From Merluccius polli (taxonomy: Eukaryota; Chordata; Actinopteri; Gadiformes; Merlucciidae): a DNA stretch of 64,000 bases. Shown in pieces: positions 1 to 42,298 of the stretch (position 1 is its first letter; each line of letters starts with the position of its first letter). The notes beneath the pieces are model-generated. The model ran no database searches, had not been told where the DNA came from, and saw only the letters and a list, made by a program, of their open reading frames with translations. Both the position numbers and the translations under genes were made by a program. The stretch lies in the NCBI GenBank assembly GCA_030340625.1, contig JAOPHQ010005174.1, positions 33,501 through 97,500 of the forward strand. The letters run 5' to 3'.

Positions 1-1049
1 GGTCAAACAACTCGATTCCTTACCAAGTTCCTTTGAAACGTATGGGGTGAACCACTAATGATGCTTTGCATTCATTGTGTAGGCTACCATTCACCCTCGG
101 GTAAAGAGCCCAACCGGTTCACCTGCATTGGTAACTGAACATCGTGTTGATTGATTAGTAGAGAAGTGGGTGAACTGCAGTAGTGGAAAGGGGTGGATTA
201 ATCTATCCGTCTGTCTATCTGTCGGTCTTTTTGTCTGCTCATTGCTTCATTGGTGGGTAGACATTGGGTTAAAATGTAATCTGTGAAGGGACTAAGTGTT
301 CAAATGATCAGCCAGTTTGAAACACTGGTGAATAGAATGTTTAATGTAGAAATACAACTATTACAATACATATATTACATGCATATATTATAGATAATTT
401 GTTTTGTTTGTAACTTGGGAGAAGCAGTCCTTTAAATCGTGGGTTGAGTGGAATAGAATAGTCATTTTGCACAGTATGAGTTGAGTTGGATTGTATAGAA
501 GTCAGTATGTTTACTAAACGCACAATGCATGTCAAAATAGACGTCAAAACAGCAGAGTAGACTAGCTCCAAATTCAACATGCCTGCCTACCCATTTTTGA
601 CGATGCCTCAGCTATTGGTCAAAAACCAATGACTATTTATTTTAGTCATTTAGTTTTATACCATTTTATGTCTTATTTGTTTGCATTTTGATCTTGGCCA
701 TAAAATACAATTCAAATTATATGAATAGTCATGTTGAATACTCAACATTAAAAATACAAATCCCCTTTTCATCAGCACCACCGCCACTTACTCATCATAA
801 CATTGCATCACAACATTTGTCATGTCATGCTGTAATTTCCATTCCCACTCCTAAGATCCTTTAGATTCATTTTCCCCTATTACATATCTGACATTATATC
901 ACTAAATACGATGATCAAACATCATGCTTCAAAAGGAAAAAGTCATGTATGTGGGAAAAGGCGTGAGTTGTTTGGGTCAGATGCTTGATCACTGCCTAGA
1001 TACATTTTCTAATATTAGAACGTTTCCTTGATTTGCCCGGCTTCTCTGG
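1..1049. other. AT-rich intergenic DNA
   Basis: I see no coding exon, repeat family or RNA gene. Short stretches of simple AT-rich sequence only. Confidence 0.5.
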
Positions 1050-2120
1050 TGACTCGGGATCACATGGTCAGAGCGGCAGCCAATCAGAGCACAGGGTGAG
1101 CTTTCCCTCTCTCTAGCAACAGTGAGTTACTCGCTGCCTATTCATTAATTATTTTCCTGCGCTCTCCCCCCTCAGCCTGTTTGGACTCTGCCAATAGCTA
1201 AGTGCGCCTCACCCCCCCCCCCCCCCCCCCCCCTCCCTCTCTCTATCGCTCGCTCTCTCTCTCTTACACTCTCTCTCTCTCCCACACTCTGTTTTTGCCC
1301 TTCTCTCTTCAACTCACTCCTCTATAAAGTCTTTAAAAAGAGATGGATTCAGTGACGGAAAGCGAACCAACCACTGCCGCTGCCTGTCTGAAGTCAGAGC
1401 AACTCCAACAATGTCAGAGCGGTGAAACAGAGGGACGCTTCTTCTTTCAACTCCCAGTAGTTGCAGCACTTTTTTCTGCTCTGGAGAAATGTGATAAATC
1501 AGGACGGCCATATCAATGGACACCTCGTTTGCTCCTGCGTCTTCTCCTCCTTCTCCTCCTGCTCCTCCTTCTTTTTCTTCTTTTATCCCTCTCTTTTCAA
1601 CAACACTATGGCGAATATAGAAAAACATGGAGTGTGGAAAAGGCAACTGGACTTGTTTTCCTTCTTCTTGGTGAGGACAGAAGCGGAAGAGGGAGGGGGG
1701 GGGGAGGAGGTTGTCAGTTGGAAGGCAGGACTGTGTGTTTGGGGTGGAGGCGGGGATGTGGGGGGGGGGGGGGGGGGTGTGTGTTCGAGAGCAGGTGGAG
1801 AGAGGAAGGGAAGGAGGAGAGAGGGTGTGTGTGAGTGGTGGTGGGTGGGGGGGCGAGGGGGGGGGGGGGCAGGGTTATGGTGGTGTGAGCGTCGCGGGCT
1901 GTGGTTGGGTCTGCCGGTGCCACGTGTCTCGCCTGGCACCTCTCGCATCTCCACTCGGAGGATGTTGCACCCAGAGTCTGCCCGAGCCCGTCCAGCTTCT
2001 CCCTCTCTCCCTCTCGCTCTCTCTCTCCCTCTCTCTGTCTCTCTCTCTCTCTCTCTCCCTCTTTCTCTCTCTCTATCCCTCTCTCTGTGAGCCCAAAAAG
2101 TGTGGTGAGTGCCGGCCGTC
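1050..2120. other. Promoter-like, low-complexity region
   Basis: CCAAT boxes at 1080-1084 and 1191-1195 precede a run of about 24 C (1211-1233), CT tracts, a very G-rich stretch (1690-1875) and a second CT tract (2005-2090). A GTG|GTGAGT donor-like sequence is at 2102-2110. Several overlapping ORFs here are low-complexity shadows. An upstream non-coding first exon of pik3r2 is possible but unproven. Confidence 0.25.
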
Positions 2121-3479
2121 AAGCTGTGTCCTGTCTTCGTTCATGGTAACTCCTTGCGGTGGTGGTAACTTTGGATCTTTTTTGTTTTGGTTTTGTTTGA
2201 ATAATAACAACGTTAACAACTGACGGAGGTTTGCGGTCAATGTTCGCTCGCTCGCTCGCTTTTTTTTTTTTTTTTTCTCTTTCCTTTTTCGAACGTCGTA
2301 GGCAAGCGAGGATAATGTAGGCTAAGGTTCGAATGCATGCAGCCCCGCATTAGGCGAAAACCGTCCGAAGCTTTATGCTTTATTTCTGATTTAGGTCAAC
2401 TGTTTGCAAGTCGACTTAATGTTATTTTTACTTTTGGACGGGTCACCTGAAACGTTTAATAAATACATTTAAAATGGTTGCACAACAACGGGCCTCTCAA
2501 TCCAGGCCAATGCTTATATAATTTGTGAAATGCCCCCCCCTCCCCCCCAAAAAAAGACATCTCCTTACTTTTTGACACAGAACCATCAAGAATGATCATA
2601 TTCTCGATCTATTTCACTTCATTCATTCGTTCATCGTCCGTTCATTCGTTCTTTCAGTCTAATTCGTTTTCGCTAGTCGTCACGTCTTCGTCAGGTCTAG
2701 AGAGGTTAACAGTACCGTCGATACTGCATGGACAACAGACACCAAACGTCTGAAAGAAATCCTAATCTCTTTCTGTCTGGCTGTTTTCTGTCCCAGCTCT
2801 CTCGTAGCATAAATGCCAAGTTACTTGATTGTTTCAGCATATTTCCCCCCCACTTGCTTTTTCGGGCCTCAGGAGGTATGGGAAAAATAGAAATATCGAT
2901 GTGTGTTTTGAATTGGTTTCCGAAACAATTAAAAATGATGGGAAATGAGATGTAGACTATAACAAGTTATCAAAGAGCATTTGTATTTACATGATGCAGT
3001 AGTCGATGGCTTTTGAGATTGTTGACGTTCCTATCAACGATTGCGTCATAAGGTAAAATTTTCCACAGGTCTTGTGTCTATAAAGATAGGGTAGCATACC
3101 AAGACTGTTGGTCTTTACTGTCATACTATGATATTTGGCTCAAACTATCGAAAATAAATATATGGAATAAGTAGAATTTTTTTGTGTCGGCTACTTTCAA
3201 GGAATAGACTAGAAAACCTTTCTAGAATGAGAGAGGCTTTTTTGTTCTTCATACAAGAGAAAGGTAACCATTTTTTCAAAAAGGTTTTTTAATGCTCAAA
3301 ACAACTCGACACCCTTACATCTCTGGTCGCCATCATCATCTTTGAACCGCACATTCATACTGAGAAAACGTTTAATAATACTTTAAAAAATATATACTTT
3401 TGCATAGCAACCATCCACAGAGTGATTTTTTTTTTTTTATCTGTGTGGCAAAAAAAGGGCCATGGTTTCAATGAAAGTT
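2121..3479. other. Non-coding DNA between the two promoter-like regions
   Basis: A short (GCTC)n and poly(T) tract at 2246-2278, otherwise unremarkable AT-rich sequence without a supported ORF. Confidence 0.4.
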
Positions 3480-4547
3480 GCCACGGCTGTGGTGTTGCGT
3501 CGGTTGAGGCTGTGAGTGTGTGACTATGTAGGGAGCGAAGGCTCACGTCCAGGGACCCAGGCGGCTGTCGGCTGTGACGCAGCAGCATCATCCCATCCAC
3601 CGCCATCCCCAACCCATGACTGTGCTAATGCACGGAAGCGCTGCCGCAGTTCGGCCATTTTTCGCGCTCCGCTTTTGAGCTGCGTTCGTGTAGATGCGCC
3701 GCCATTTTGCCTTATCGTATGTCGCTTTTCTTTTTTTTTGTCTTTTTTTTTTGCGAAAGGTCTTTAAAATTTGAACTTGTTTTTGCTCTGGTTCTTAGTT
3801 TCAGTTCAACTGTGAGGTCAAGGTTAATGCGCATTTCGGTGGGCATTCATTTTTTTCTTTTCTTGTCATTAGCATTTTCATTATTTCTTTTCGCTTAATT
3901 TGGTCTTCATGTCCGTGTAGGTCGGGACGTAATCCCTGTCCGGAGCATGCGGTACCCAGAGAGAGCCGAGGAGGATTAAAGGGAACCGCCGAGACCCCGC
4001 CTCTCGTCGTCCAGGTCGGACCACTGGTAGGTTTCAGCACGTCGAGCCGTCAGCGACGGAAAGGCCCTTCGGCTGGCTAGCGCTCTCCCGGGCAGAGCCG
4101 CGAGGAGGCTGCTCCAATAGCACCCAGCCAGCAGGTTTTTGCCGCTTGAAGGAGCATGTTGCCAACGTTCTCCCTCTGCTCCATCATTTGGCTCAACCGA
4201 GGCATCAAGCTGAGGAAAGTGCTCCAGCGCTCCACCACCAACTCCGGTCAACTCTGAGAGACGTTCCTGCCACAAGCAACAACGAACACAGCGGCGGTAC
4301 TCTCAACCCCCCCCCCCTATTTTCTTTTGGAAATGCTTCTAAGCTTCGGGTGACTGTATTCTCCCTCCCCTTTCCCCCACTCCTCCCCTAAGCCACTGTA
4401 CTCAACACCACCGTTTCTGGGGGGGTGAAAAAAAAGAAATCCTGTAGAGCCATAAAGAATAAGTAGCATTTGGACCCATAGTCTGCCATCTTATCTCCCT
4501 CCCCTCCTCTGGTGGCCATTTTGTTTCCAGCCTCCAAAATCTACAAA
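3480..4547 (+). promoter_or_regulatory. pik3r2: Probable pik3r2 promoter / 5' UTR with YY1-type motifs
   Basis: A GC- and CpG-rich stretch just before the first coding exon. GCCGCCATTTTGC at 3698-3710 and CGGCCATTTTT near 3652-3662 match the YY1 core on the reverse strand. The start codon itself lies in AAAATGGCGGCTG, a forward YY1-like motif often found over the start codon of TATA-less genes. No TATA box is evident. The TSS and any 5'-UTR intron (possible acceptor at 4530) cannot be fixed from sequence. Confidence 0.45.
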
Positions 4548-32926
<28,379 letters not shown>

Positions 32927-35900
32927 GCTAGCAGGACCAGCACAGTACAGTAGTAGTACACACACCCCCACCCCCACCCCCAACCCAACCCAGGATGGAA
33001 AGCTTCAAGTTCTTCAAACTCATTCTCAGTGACGAAAAAAAAAAAATCAAAGACAAAAAAAAAAGTGAAATCCACCATTTTGTGAACAATGGTTCTTAAT
33101 CTGTTGTTAAAATGGCCGGCATGATTAGATTTGCCAGCGGGCACGGTGGTTCGCCAGTGTTAGGCTGGCGGCTGGTGCTGATTCCACCCTGATGATTTTA
33201 ACCATGAATTCAGCATTTTAAAAACAAGAAAATAAGCACACAACAACAATGAAGACCTGTACAGTTTCCTTGGCCAGCGACACAAGGAGAGAGAGAGAGA
33301 GCGAGAGAGAGAGTTTTCCCGCCATTAGACAGCCATAACTGTACAGAGTCAATTACAATAAGCAAACAAAACTACAGTAAATTACCTTTGGTACAAACAA
33401 AAAACTCCTAATACCAAGTGATAGACTTGATAGTGTTGGTGATAATAGTCGGAGGACTATAGGTAAGCAAGCAGAGCACGATTTAAGCCCTTCTGTCGAG
33501 AGCCGGTGCTGTAAAAAAGACACAAGGAAGACGGAGGATAAAGACGGACTGATTGACACACAAGGTGGAAGGGGGGAAAGATTCAACGGGGCGCTTTTAT
33601 TTTTTATTTCATTTTGTTTTGGCTTTTTAATGCCTGGTTACTGTCTTTAGACAAAGGCCTGAACCGTCAGGCTCCCCCCCCCCACACACCTCCCAGATAA
33701 CGCTGACTTGGCTACACACAGGCTGCTCGCGTTGGTCTGTTGACACTACTACCGTAGGAAGAAGTTGCCTTGGACAGGGTGGGGGTGAGATGATGCTGGA
33801 TAGGGTGGATCAGCTGGGGGGGGGGGGTCTTAAAATGGATGGATTGCGATTCAAAGCGTGAAAAAGTGCCATAGTTGCAGCCTTGAACGACCACGAGCCC
33901 CCGAGTTTCCAGGACAAGCAGAGGGCGACGTCAAGAGAGCGGACATTTAAGGAGTGGGGGCAAACGACAGGTGAGGGGGACGGACGGTTAGACGGAGAAG
34001 GCCTACAGCTTTAAGAAAAAGAAAAAAAAGACATATATATTTTTAATGAAAAAAGATCTTTATTATTCGCTGTGGCTTCATGTCATGCTCTCTCTCTCGC
34101 GCTCTCGCTCTCCCGCTCTCCCTCTTTCGCTCTATCTGTCACTGGGCCTGAGTTTGTTGATGAGGTACACGGCAGAGTCACGTGGTACATGTGTGCTATA
34201 TTGTGAGTATACAGTTCATTGTAATCACAGTACACTAGATAGCGTGGTACGTTGATAAATGCAGTTATATATGCTCCAGGATTCCCTCCCTACTTAAGTC
34301 CCAGCTTGGGGAGAGTCTCCTGAACCAGCCCTTATTTCTTTCTTTCTTTCTTTCTTCATTTCTTTCTTTTCTTCCATCTGTTTTAATACTGTAGCGACCT
34401 TTAGTTTATTGGGACTAAAAGACATAACTGTTTGTGATCCTCCGAAAAAGTGTTTATAATTTCTATATGCTAATGACTTTACGAAGCATCCATCTATGAT
34501 GTGATTCTCGTGTCCTATCCGGTACTGTATTTGCTTTGTCTCTAGCTAGGTAGACGTATTTACTGGCGCAATTGTTTTTACATATGTCTGATGATTTGAT
34601 ATTTCAGTTATTCACCGAACTCCCCTCCCCTCATCCCCCCTCTCTCTCTGCGCTTGACTGCTTTTTTTTTGTTTTGCTCACAGACTGTATAATATAAATA
34701 GACAGAAAACAAAAGAAACTTCCAAAAGAGAAGCAGTGCTAATAACCTACACACGCAGACACGTGCAGTCAAAATGTGATTTGGCGCAGTTTCATTGCTG
34801 TATTTGTTTTCATGACTTTTTGTTTATTTTCTTGCTTTTTTTTTTTTTTTTTTGGTCTGCTATGCTCTCAGATTCTGTCGTCGGGGGGTGCTCAGTTCCC
34901 AGCTAATATGAGCCAAAATGAAGGATGTCTTTTCATGTAGCACAAAAAAAAAACGAAAAAGAAAACCAATCCTTTACCATTTATCATGGCCACATTGGTC
35001 TAATGATGATCTAGTACAGCATGCATGGAGTCTTTCAACAGGCTTTCCTCTTAGCCCTAGTGCTTCTCACTTGTGCTGTTTGTGTGTGTTTGTTTGCGTG
35101 TGTATGTGTGCGTGTTCAGTGCATACGTGTTGTAGTTGTAGGGCTATGCACAAGACGGTAGAAACGTGGATAGGAATAGGGTTTCACTTTTTTTGCAGCA
35201 AACATCCCCAGGGCAACTTCCTTCCACGAATTAAGTCATTCATTAAGTCATTAATTTATTCATTCATGAATTTCCTTCCATTGTGAGACAACTGCGTGGA
35301 TTTGAGGAGCGTACCGTCTCTAGTCTGTCTAGTCTGTCTCTTCTTCAAAGCACAGTTGAAGTTTTAAGCAGGAAACAGAGCCTGAAAGAGGCACCGCATA
35401 ACCAATCACAGTATGAAAGGTGAAATCTGGCCAAATACTGAGGTGCTCATTGGCTCCCAGAGATGGTTGTCATGAGGACCAGGCACTGTCCTGTACACAG
35501 TGGACTTGAATGAAAAAGAAATAGAAATAAAATGATAATGTAACCGATATTTTTGTAGAATGTGTGTAACCTAAAATGATTAGGAAGTGAGTGAAAAGAT
35601 TACAATATTTTGTGGGAGAGTAGCATGTTTAGAGTAACTTTTTGGAGTAAGTTTCTTTCAAAAAATTTGATATTTACCGTATGTGAAAAGCATAGGGCTT
35701 CTCTCTTGATTTACTTTAACGCAAAGCACATAATGGCCGCATTTAAAGTCTCCTTATTTGAGTCATCCGATTTATTTACAAAATACTTTGGATATGATCT
35801 TGAATCAACACACAAGAAATTAGAGTTGGCAACATTTTTATCAACATGAACATCTCATTTTGTGGCAGATGGAACAAGTTAAGAATTTAAAAAGGCTAAT

Positions 35901-38900
35901 TTGATTTGAATCCTAAATAATCAACGGTACTGTATTTTGCACAGAGGATAACCCTCCCCCCTCCCTCACCCAACAAAAGTTAAACTAGAAGTGACGGTGA
36001 AGCTTCTGATGAGAGGGCTAATAAAGATAAACAGTTGAATCGTGAAGACTAGAAGTGCCTTTTGCCACGGTGAGACCGTCTCTACTCTACTGTATCCGCC
36101 ATTGGAGTGTCGCTCCTCAAGATGGTGCCATCGCCCCATGCTGTGCTCATGGTTTCGTGTCTGCCCGTCGTTCTGCCCTAATGGACGACTGGCACACAGG
36201 CATGGCTGTTGTGTCTGTCCGTCTTATCTGTTTGTCTGTTCTGGAGTGTATGCCGAGCAAGGCTGTCGTGCATGTCATAGCGTAGCGTAGCTTAGCGAGT
36301 GACGAGAGAATTATAAAGTTGTGGCTCTTGTTAAATAATCTTTTTACACCTTTTAGTTTTTAACTATTCCTTCTTTGTGTGGTGCGGGAGGGGCTGTACA
36401 GTTGCTTGGTGCTCTTTGCCCATTGAGTAAAAAAAAAAAAAAGGCAAGTTTTCTTCAAGTTGTATTTTCAATATTTCAGCTTTTGTTTTTTTTTGTTGTA
36501 TTACATTTTTTAGTTAATGAGACCCAGATTAGATAGAAATGTGAAGTAAGAATAACAGAGTGTGGTTTCGACCAGCACGCTAGAGGCCTAAGCTCTATAG
36601 ACGGAGAACCTCAAGTTCCTGGCAGTATCCCCCCACAGTGTTTTCCTCTGTCAACTCACCTCACTGTGAAACTAGCTGGCCGCTAAACTCCTTCACAAAC
36701 CGCTGAAAGATTGATAATGTCCGTTGGACCAACCGTTTAGTTTTTTTTGTGATTGCACTTTTTTTTACTTTATTATTTTTTTTCTCCCAGCAATGCAGTC
36801 TTTTAATTAGCCTCACCGCACACTCAGTGGTCCGTAATAATGTTGTTTTAGTTTTTTTAATGTATTTATAGTTTTGCAATCCTTCTACATGGTAGTCATT
36901 CTCCATGTTTTGTTTTGTTTTTTACGTGAGGGGGGTGACTGTATACAGGTCATTCAGTATCACATATTAGGCGTCATCTGTTTTTGACCCAACATTGTTG
37001 AAATGGTCCTTATTCATCCTCACAAACTCGACTGATCAATAGTCCTGCCCACATGTTCGTCATGTGCCCGAAAGAGAAACCGTTATTGCAACATACAAAG
37101 TGGTTTTGTTAAATTTAGGTGGAAAAATATGACTTCGACAGAAGTGCCCATTGCAAAACAACTCAACATGTCGAAATAATTTAAGTTAAGTTAAGCTACA
37201 TCGTCATGACGCTAGTAGAGATCATGATCACTTCAGACAGTATATCAAATAAAAATGACTACATATGATGCGAGTAAAACAAAAAATCTGCCCCCCCTTT
37301 TTTACTTAAAAAATCCATCCTCTTTAGGAATATTTTTACAAATACTCTTTTTGTCTTTTTGCTGTCGTACACGCTACATTGTGCAGTACCGAAATGGTGG
37401 TCACTGATAGAAAAGAGCATGATTAATGCAAACGAGTAGAGAATTTGAATTATGATTTGACTTGGAACTGAGCTTCAGGTCATTTGGTAGCAACTCTGCA
37501 ATTTTAAACTTTACTCTGGGTGATGCTATTAGTTTGTCTTGTTTTTTGTTCTTTCAGATTTCTTATAAAAAAAATATATATTTCATCCGCTTTGGTACAC
37601 TGTAAAGTATATTTCTTAAAAAAAATAGTATTGTAGATAAAGCACTATCTTTCACAGTATACAAAGAAAGCAAGTATATTTGATGTCTATTTAGGTTTGA
37701 CAAATGAGAGGCTTATTAGAAAATAAATACTTTTGAAATATATCCTAAGATATCTATATTTTTTGAATGATGTAACTCTGATTTGGATTAAACTTGAAAC
37801 AAATCAGAAAGTTGTGAAAGGATCCTTTTGACTCACTCCACGGCAGTTGGAAAACAAGACATTTTGCAAGCGGTTTTGCTTTTCTGAATCGCGAGCACTC
37901 TGAATAATCAGCTTGGAAAAGCTTCCAGGAGACTTTGTAATAGTGGTACATACAGTCAATGTAAAGTAATACGCATAATCATCCTGTACACTCACAGTGA
38001 GAGAAGCTCGTCTATGTGTTTTATATTTACGGAGCTGAATATCTGTACACTTTTTTTTTTTTCCTTTTTGTTAAATGAGGTCTTGGCTGCTTTTTTTTTG
38101 GTTTTTGTTCTGCATTTATTAGAGAAGTAAGAGTAGTCATTATGTTGGTTCTCTATTGTGAGAATCTGTTTTTCATTGGAAAAAATGTTGTCTTGAAAAG
38201 TGGCAGTTTGTTTGTAAAAATGTTGGGGTGGAATGACCGATGCAGAATGGGGATCCATTATGGAGTTGACACCAATATGGGGGCCACCAGATCGGATATG
38301 GCCTATTGTGTCTTACTTTGGCATATCTCTGTGGCTGCTTGTTTGTTTTTTTCCAAGAGGGGCATTTAGTGTTGAGCAATACGTTGAGGCAAACTGTAAT
38401 TAGGCCATTCTTACTACACGTTAAACAGGTACACGATTCAGTCATTCAGAAGCACTCCTCTGAAAACACACAAACTTTTTTGTACATTTAAACAATGATG
38501 GCATTAGAAAGTGCTTGTTTATGGTGCCTGAGTAGATTTGTATTTGTTTTTTGTTTTTTTTGGCTTTTTAAAAAAGCAAATAGATTTTTTGTCTTTGTCA
38601 GTTTGTCAAGTTTGTTTGTTTGTTTGTTTATATCTGTTAATAACCGTACAGAACCTATAAAGATAAAATAAGCTAGCTTGAAAATTTCCTCCATACAGAA
38701 AAGAATACAAATGTTTACAACATGTCATTAACCAAATAGCAAGTATGCGTTTAAAAAAATCAGTCTGCCTGACCCTTGAAGTGGCTGTGATGGATTGGTT
38801 GGATTTTTACTCTCTCAGTCATTGGAAACTTGAAAAAGTCATGACTGCTTGTTCTCTCTCTTTTGAATTGTTCCCTTCCGAGTTTTTTGTTTGTTTGTTT

Positions 38901-40025
38901 TGTTTTTACTCTTCAATACAGTGGTCCCTCACTATGACATTGTAATTATCACAGTATCACAGTCAGAAATTCAGATTCATTTTGTTTGTAGCCTCTTGTC
39001 GGTAGGCTACGCATTCTGTGCTACTTGGTGGACCACTTCCCCACTAAATGTTTATTCATCACTGTGGAGTGTATGTGGAGTGTGTGTGTGTTGATGGCTG
39101 GTCTACAGCCTCACCTGGCCTGAGTCAGACTGATAAGACTCTGGTGCCGGTGGGGTGGCATACCTGTGGTGCATGAGAGCAATCCCGGCGCCCAGGAAAA
39201 AAACAGCTATCAACACACACACACACTCGGGATAGAGCCACTGTCATGGCAGCACGTAACATCTGCTCGGCGTGTTACATCTTGCCGTCTCCAATAAATG
39301 CATTCTGAAAACAACATCTACCTGTGTCCTGTGTCGGAGGGCCCCAGCAAAGGCCACTGAGGTGGCGCGCGGCGGGGGGTAAACTGCCACAATCACATCT
39401 CCTTTGAACCCTGCTGACTGGCTCTCACCTGACCCGTGTACATGCAGTGCTAACCCAAAACACATCTTGTTATGGTTGTGCATGTGTGCGTTTTTTGTCA
39501 TAATAACTGATTGGGGTGTGAATCAGTTGTGAATACCTTGCAGTTTATACATCTCTGTGCTATAGACTTCGATCAAGTTGCTATGTCTCCCGAGTCATGA
39601 GTTTGTTCATATAACATTCATGACTTGTAAGTGGGTTTATGTGTCATGATCCACTTTGTTAGAGCCATACACACTGCTTGCACAACATGTACTGTGTGTG
39701 TGTGTGTGTGTGTGTTCAGTTTGGACTGAGTCTGGGAATGATGGATGTCAGAAAGCATGCTTTTTTAAATTTTGCACTTAACGGTATACAAGACACTACA
39801 AGAGCAGACAATAAAAAGAATGCAAAGGGTGCTCGGTAGAAACAACTAGATCATTAAAAAACCAAAATATCTCATCAAAAAAACTCTAGACCTGTTTGTG
39901 ATCGTTTTTGTTCCCCAGAACATCCCTTCCTTTCCTGCCGCCAGTATCAAATCTGTCAAACTCATCACTTATCGCGTAAACTTTGATCTTTTTAGAGATT
40001 TCTGTCTATATTTGATGTGACTGTA
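32927..40025 (+). other. pik3r2 3' UTR and intergenic DNA
   Basis: T-rich DNA with many T-runs and no supported exon. Candidate poly(A) signals are AATAAA at 35526-35531 and at 39293-39298. The second is followed by a GT-rich stretch (CCTGTGTCCTGTGTCGG), the better context, and would imply a 3' UTR of about 6.4 kb. Which is used cannot be decided here. Confidence 0.4.
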
Positions 40026-41177
40026 ATAGTATTTTCCACTGTATACTATCATTTCTAACTGCCCAAAAAATAAAAATGTCTGTAGCGAAGTGTCGAGGCA
40101 TCGAACACTTGGAAAATGCCAGAGACTAGTTAGACTAGTTAGTGTTACACCTTGCAGCCCACATTCTGGTTTCCTCCAAGGCACAAGTCATATCCTTGTC
40201 ATCAGGAATGGCAGTTCACACACATATCAGCTTAGTATTACTATCGCCTCCCACAATCCTTGTTCTCTATTGTTTTTTCGGTTGGATGGGTTGAAATGAA
40301 TGGGTGAAGTCAGTTGATGAATGGTCAGTTGTTCTCGGCCAGCAGAGGTTGTTGTGGTTGTGAACGATCTCTATGCACGTGAGACAATTTCTGTTCCCCA
40401 TCATCCCCCCCCAGTGTGTTCTTTTCTTCTTTAATGGTTTTGTCTCGATTCATATGCAACATTTCTTTTCTGTCTTTTACCAGAAAGCAAGAGTTTTAAG
40501 TTTCTGTCATGTACCTACCACTTGCTACAGAATTATTGTTTGTTCACACACAGGTACCCTTTCGTCTGTATGGTCCTTACTTTAGGTTGATGCAATGATT
40601 TAAAAAAACAAACAAAAAAAACAATAAAAGATATATAAAAAATATTCCCATGTCTGTTTTTTTGTGTTGATTTTTCCCCCTATAAAAGGGGGGTCCTTGT
40701 AGGCCTACCACCCATTTGAGAAACACTGTGCCAAGCTATGAGTCACTGAGGAAGTTGTTCTGGGCATGCACACAGATGGGTCATAAACACAATGCAAATA
40801 TGTGGCCGTACATCACTGGTGCCAAACTTGACTTCATCGTAGCAATGGCACGATCATGCTAGTATATTTCCATTACATATAGTCATTTTACATTTTAAAT
40901 GTTTATTTTTTATAACGTTTATCCAAAACGACTTACAAGTGAGGCGGAGCACAATCAAAGCATAGGTTACAGTCAATATTAGAGGAAATAAATAAATAAA
41001 TGTTATAAACTGGACAGTGAGTGTTCAGACTTCATAAGTAGTCATCACAGTGCTCAAGTGAATAATAGAACATCAATAATGCTAATGTGAGACATTACAG
41101 AGTAAAAGTACGGATAAATCAATTATATGCGTAAAAACGAGGCCCCTTTGACACAAAACAAAAAGTAACTCACAAAC

Positions 41178-41300
41178 CACGTGACGCACGGTCCATCCCC
41201 GTGCTCCATCGTGTCATCCACCAATCAACGACTTTATATCGGTCACGTGACCGAAGCTCCAAACCCCGTTGTCCAATCACGACTCGCTAAAAGCCTAACA
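41178..41300 (+). promoter_or_regulatory. ifi30: ifi30 copy A promoter with CLEAR/E-box and CCAAT motifs
   Basis: GTCACGTGAC at 41242-41251 is a perfect palindromic CLEAR element, the TFEB/TFE3 site of lysosomal genes, 169 bp before the ATG. A second E-box, CACGTGAC, is at 41178-41185. CCAATCA boxes lie near 41221 and 41274. An AGGAAGTG ETS-type motif lies near 41300-41307. A lysosomal thiol reductase fits the TFEB network; occupancy is inferred. Confidence 0.6.
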
Positions 41301-41419
41301 AGGAAGTGGCGTGTGTTATTTATTTCGTCGCCAATGCGTCCGTGGGCGATACTGCTCCGCGGCAAGCTGGAGAGGGGGGTGTTGGTCTTTAAAGTGTGCC
41401 TCTTTTAGACAACGTAGAC

Positions 41420-42262
41420 ATGAAGGCCGGTCTCTTCTTGCTGGTTTTGACCGTCTGGTCTAACGCGGACTCGGGACAGTGCGTCTCCCCCTGCACCTCT
41501 CCCCCCTCGCAGTGGTGCTCCTCTCTGGACTCAGCCATTCAATGCGGGGTAAGGTTGTTTTTCTGTACGTTTGCTGCCAGTGATGGACGTGAGAATGGGG
41601 GGGGGGGGGGGGGGGGCAGACACAGTGTCTGGTGGGCTCTTGTGTGTAGCCTGTTTGTTTGTCAGGCTGTTTGTTTCCGTGGTAAGTAGTCCACCCGCCT
41701 TGTCTGTCTCTGGGAGTGAGTCATCTCCAGTCAAGCCGGTCCAACGACAGGTGGCGCTGTTGACCCGGACAGACAGCCTCTGGTCCAGAACCTGGGTTTC
41801 ATGTTCAGGCAGTACTTGGCATGTGAGCCTGTAGAAACGTGTTTACTACGGATGCATGACGTCATTGGTTGTAATTATGTTGTTCGATATGAACATGGAC
41901 GACCAGTATGACCGCAGAGCAGAGACCTGCATATTGCATGTTAAACCCTTGGAAGAGGAAGAGCCATAGCAATAAAACATCTAACATCAAAATATCTCTT
42001 ATAACTATATTAATATTACTAACCTTCTACTCCTCCTGACCTTTATTATTATTATTATTAAAATATTTTTATGATCAATCAAAATATCTCTTATAACTAT
42101 ATCAATATCATTAATATTATTAACCTTCTGCACCTCCTGACCTGTATTATTATTATTATTATTATTATTATTTAATTATATTATTTTTATGATCAATCAA
42201 AATATATCTTAGTTATAACTATCAATATCATTAATATTATTAACCTTCTGCACCTCCTGACC

Positions 42263-42298
<36 letters not shown>

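Noticed and set aside
1343..2223. Overlapping ORFs of 160-210 codons on both strands
   Set aside because: They run through CT, GA and poly-G/C tracts and encode only low-complexity Leu, Ser, Gly or Arg runs; no domain or conserved start.
4512..4547. Upstream in-frame ATG as the pik3r2 start
   Set aside because: It adds 12 residues not found in p85 proteins and lies before a plausible 5'-UTR acceptor; the ATG at 4548 gives the family N-terminus.
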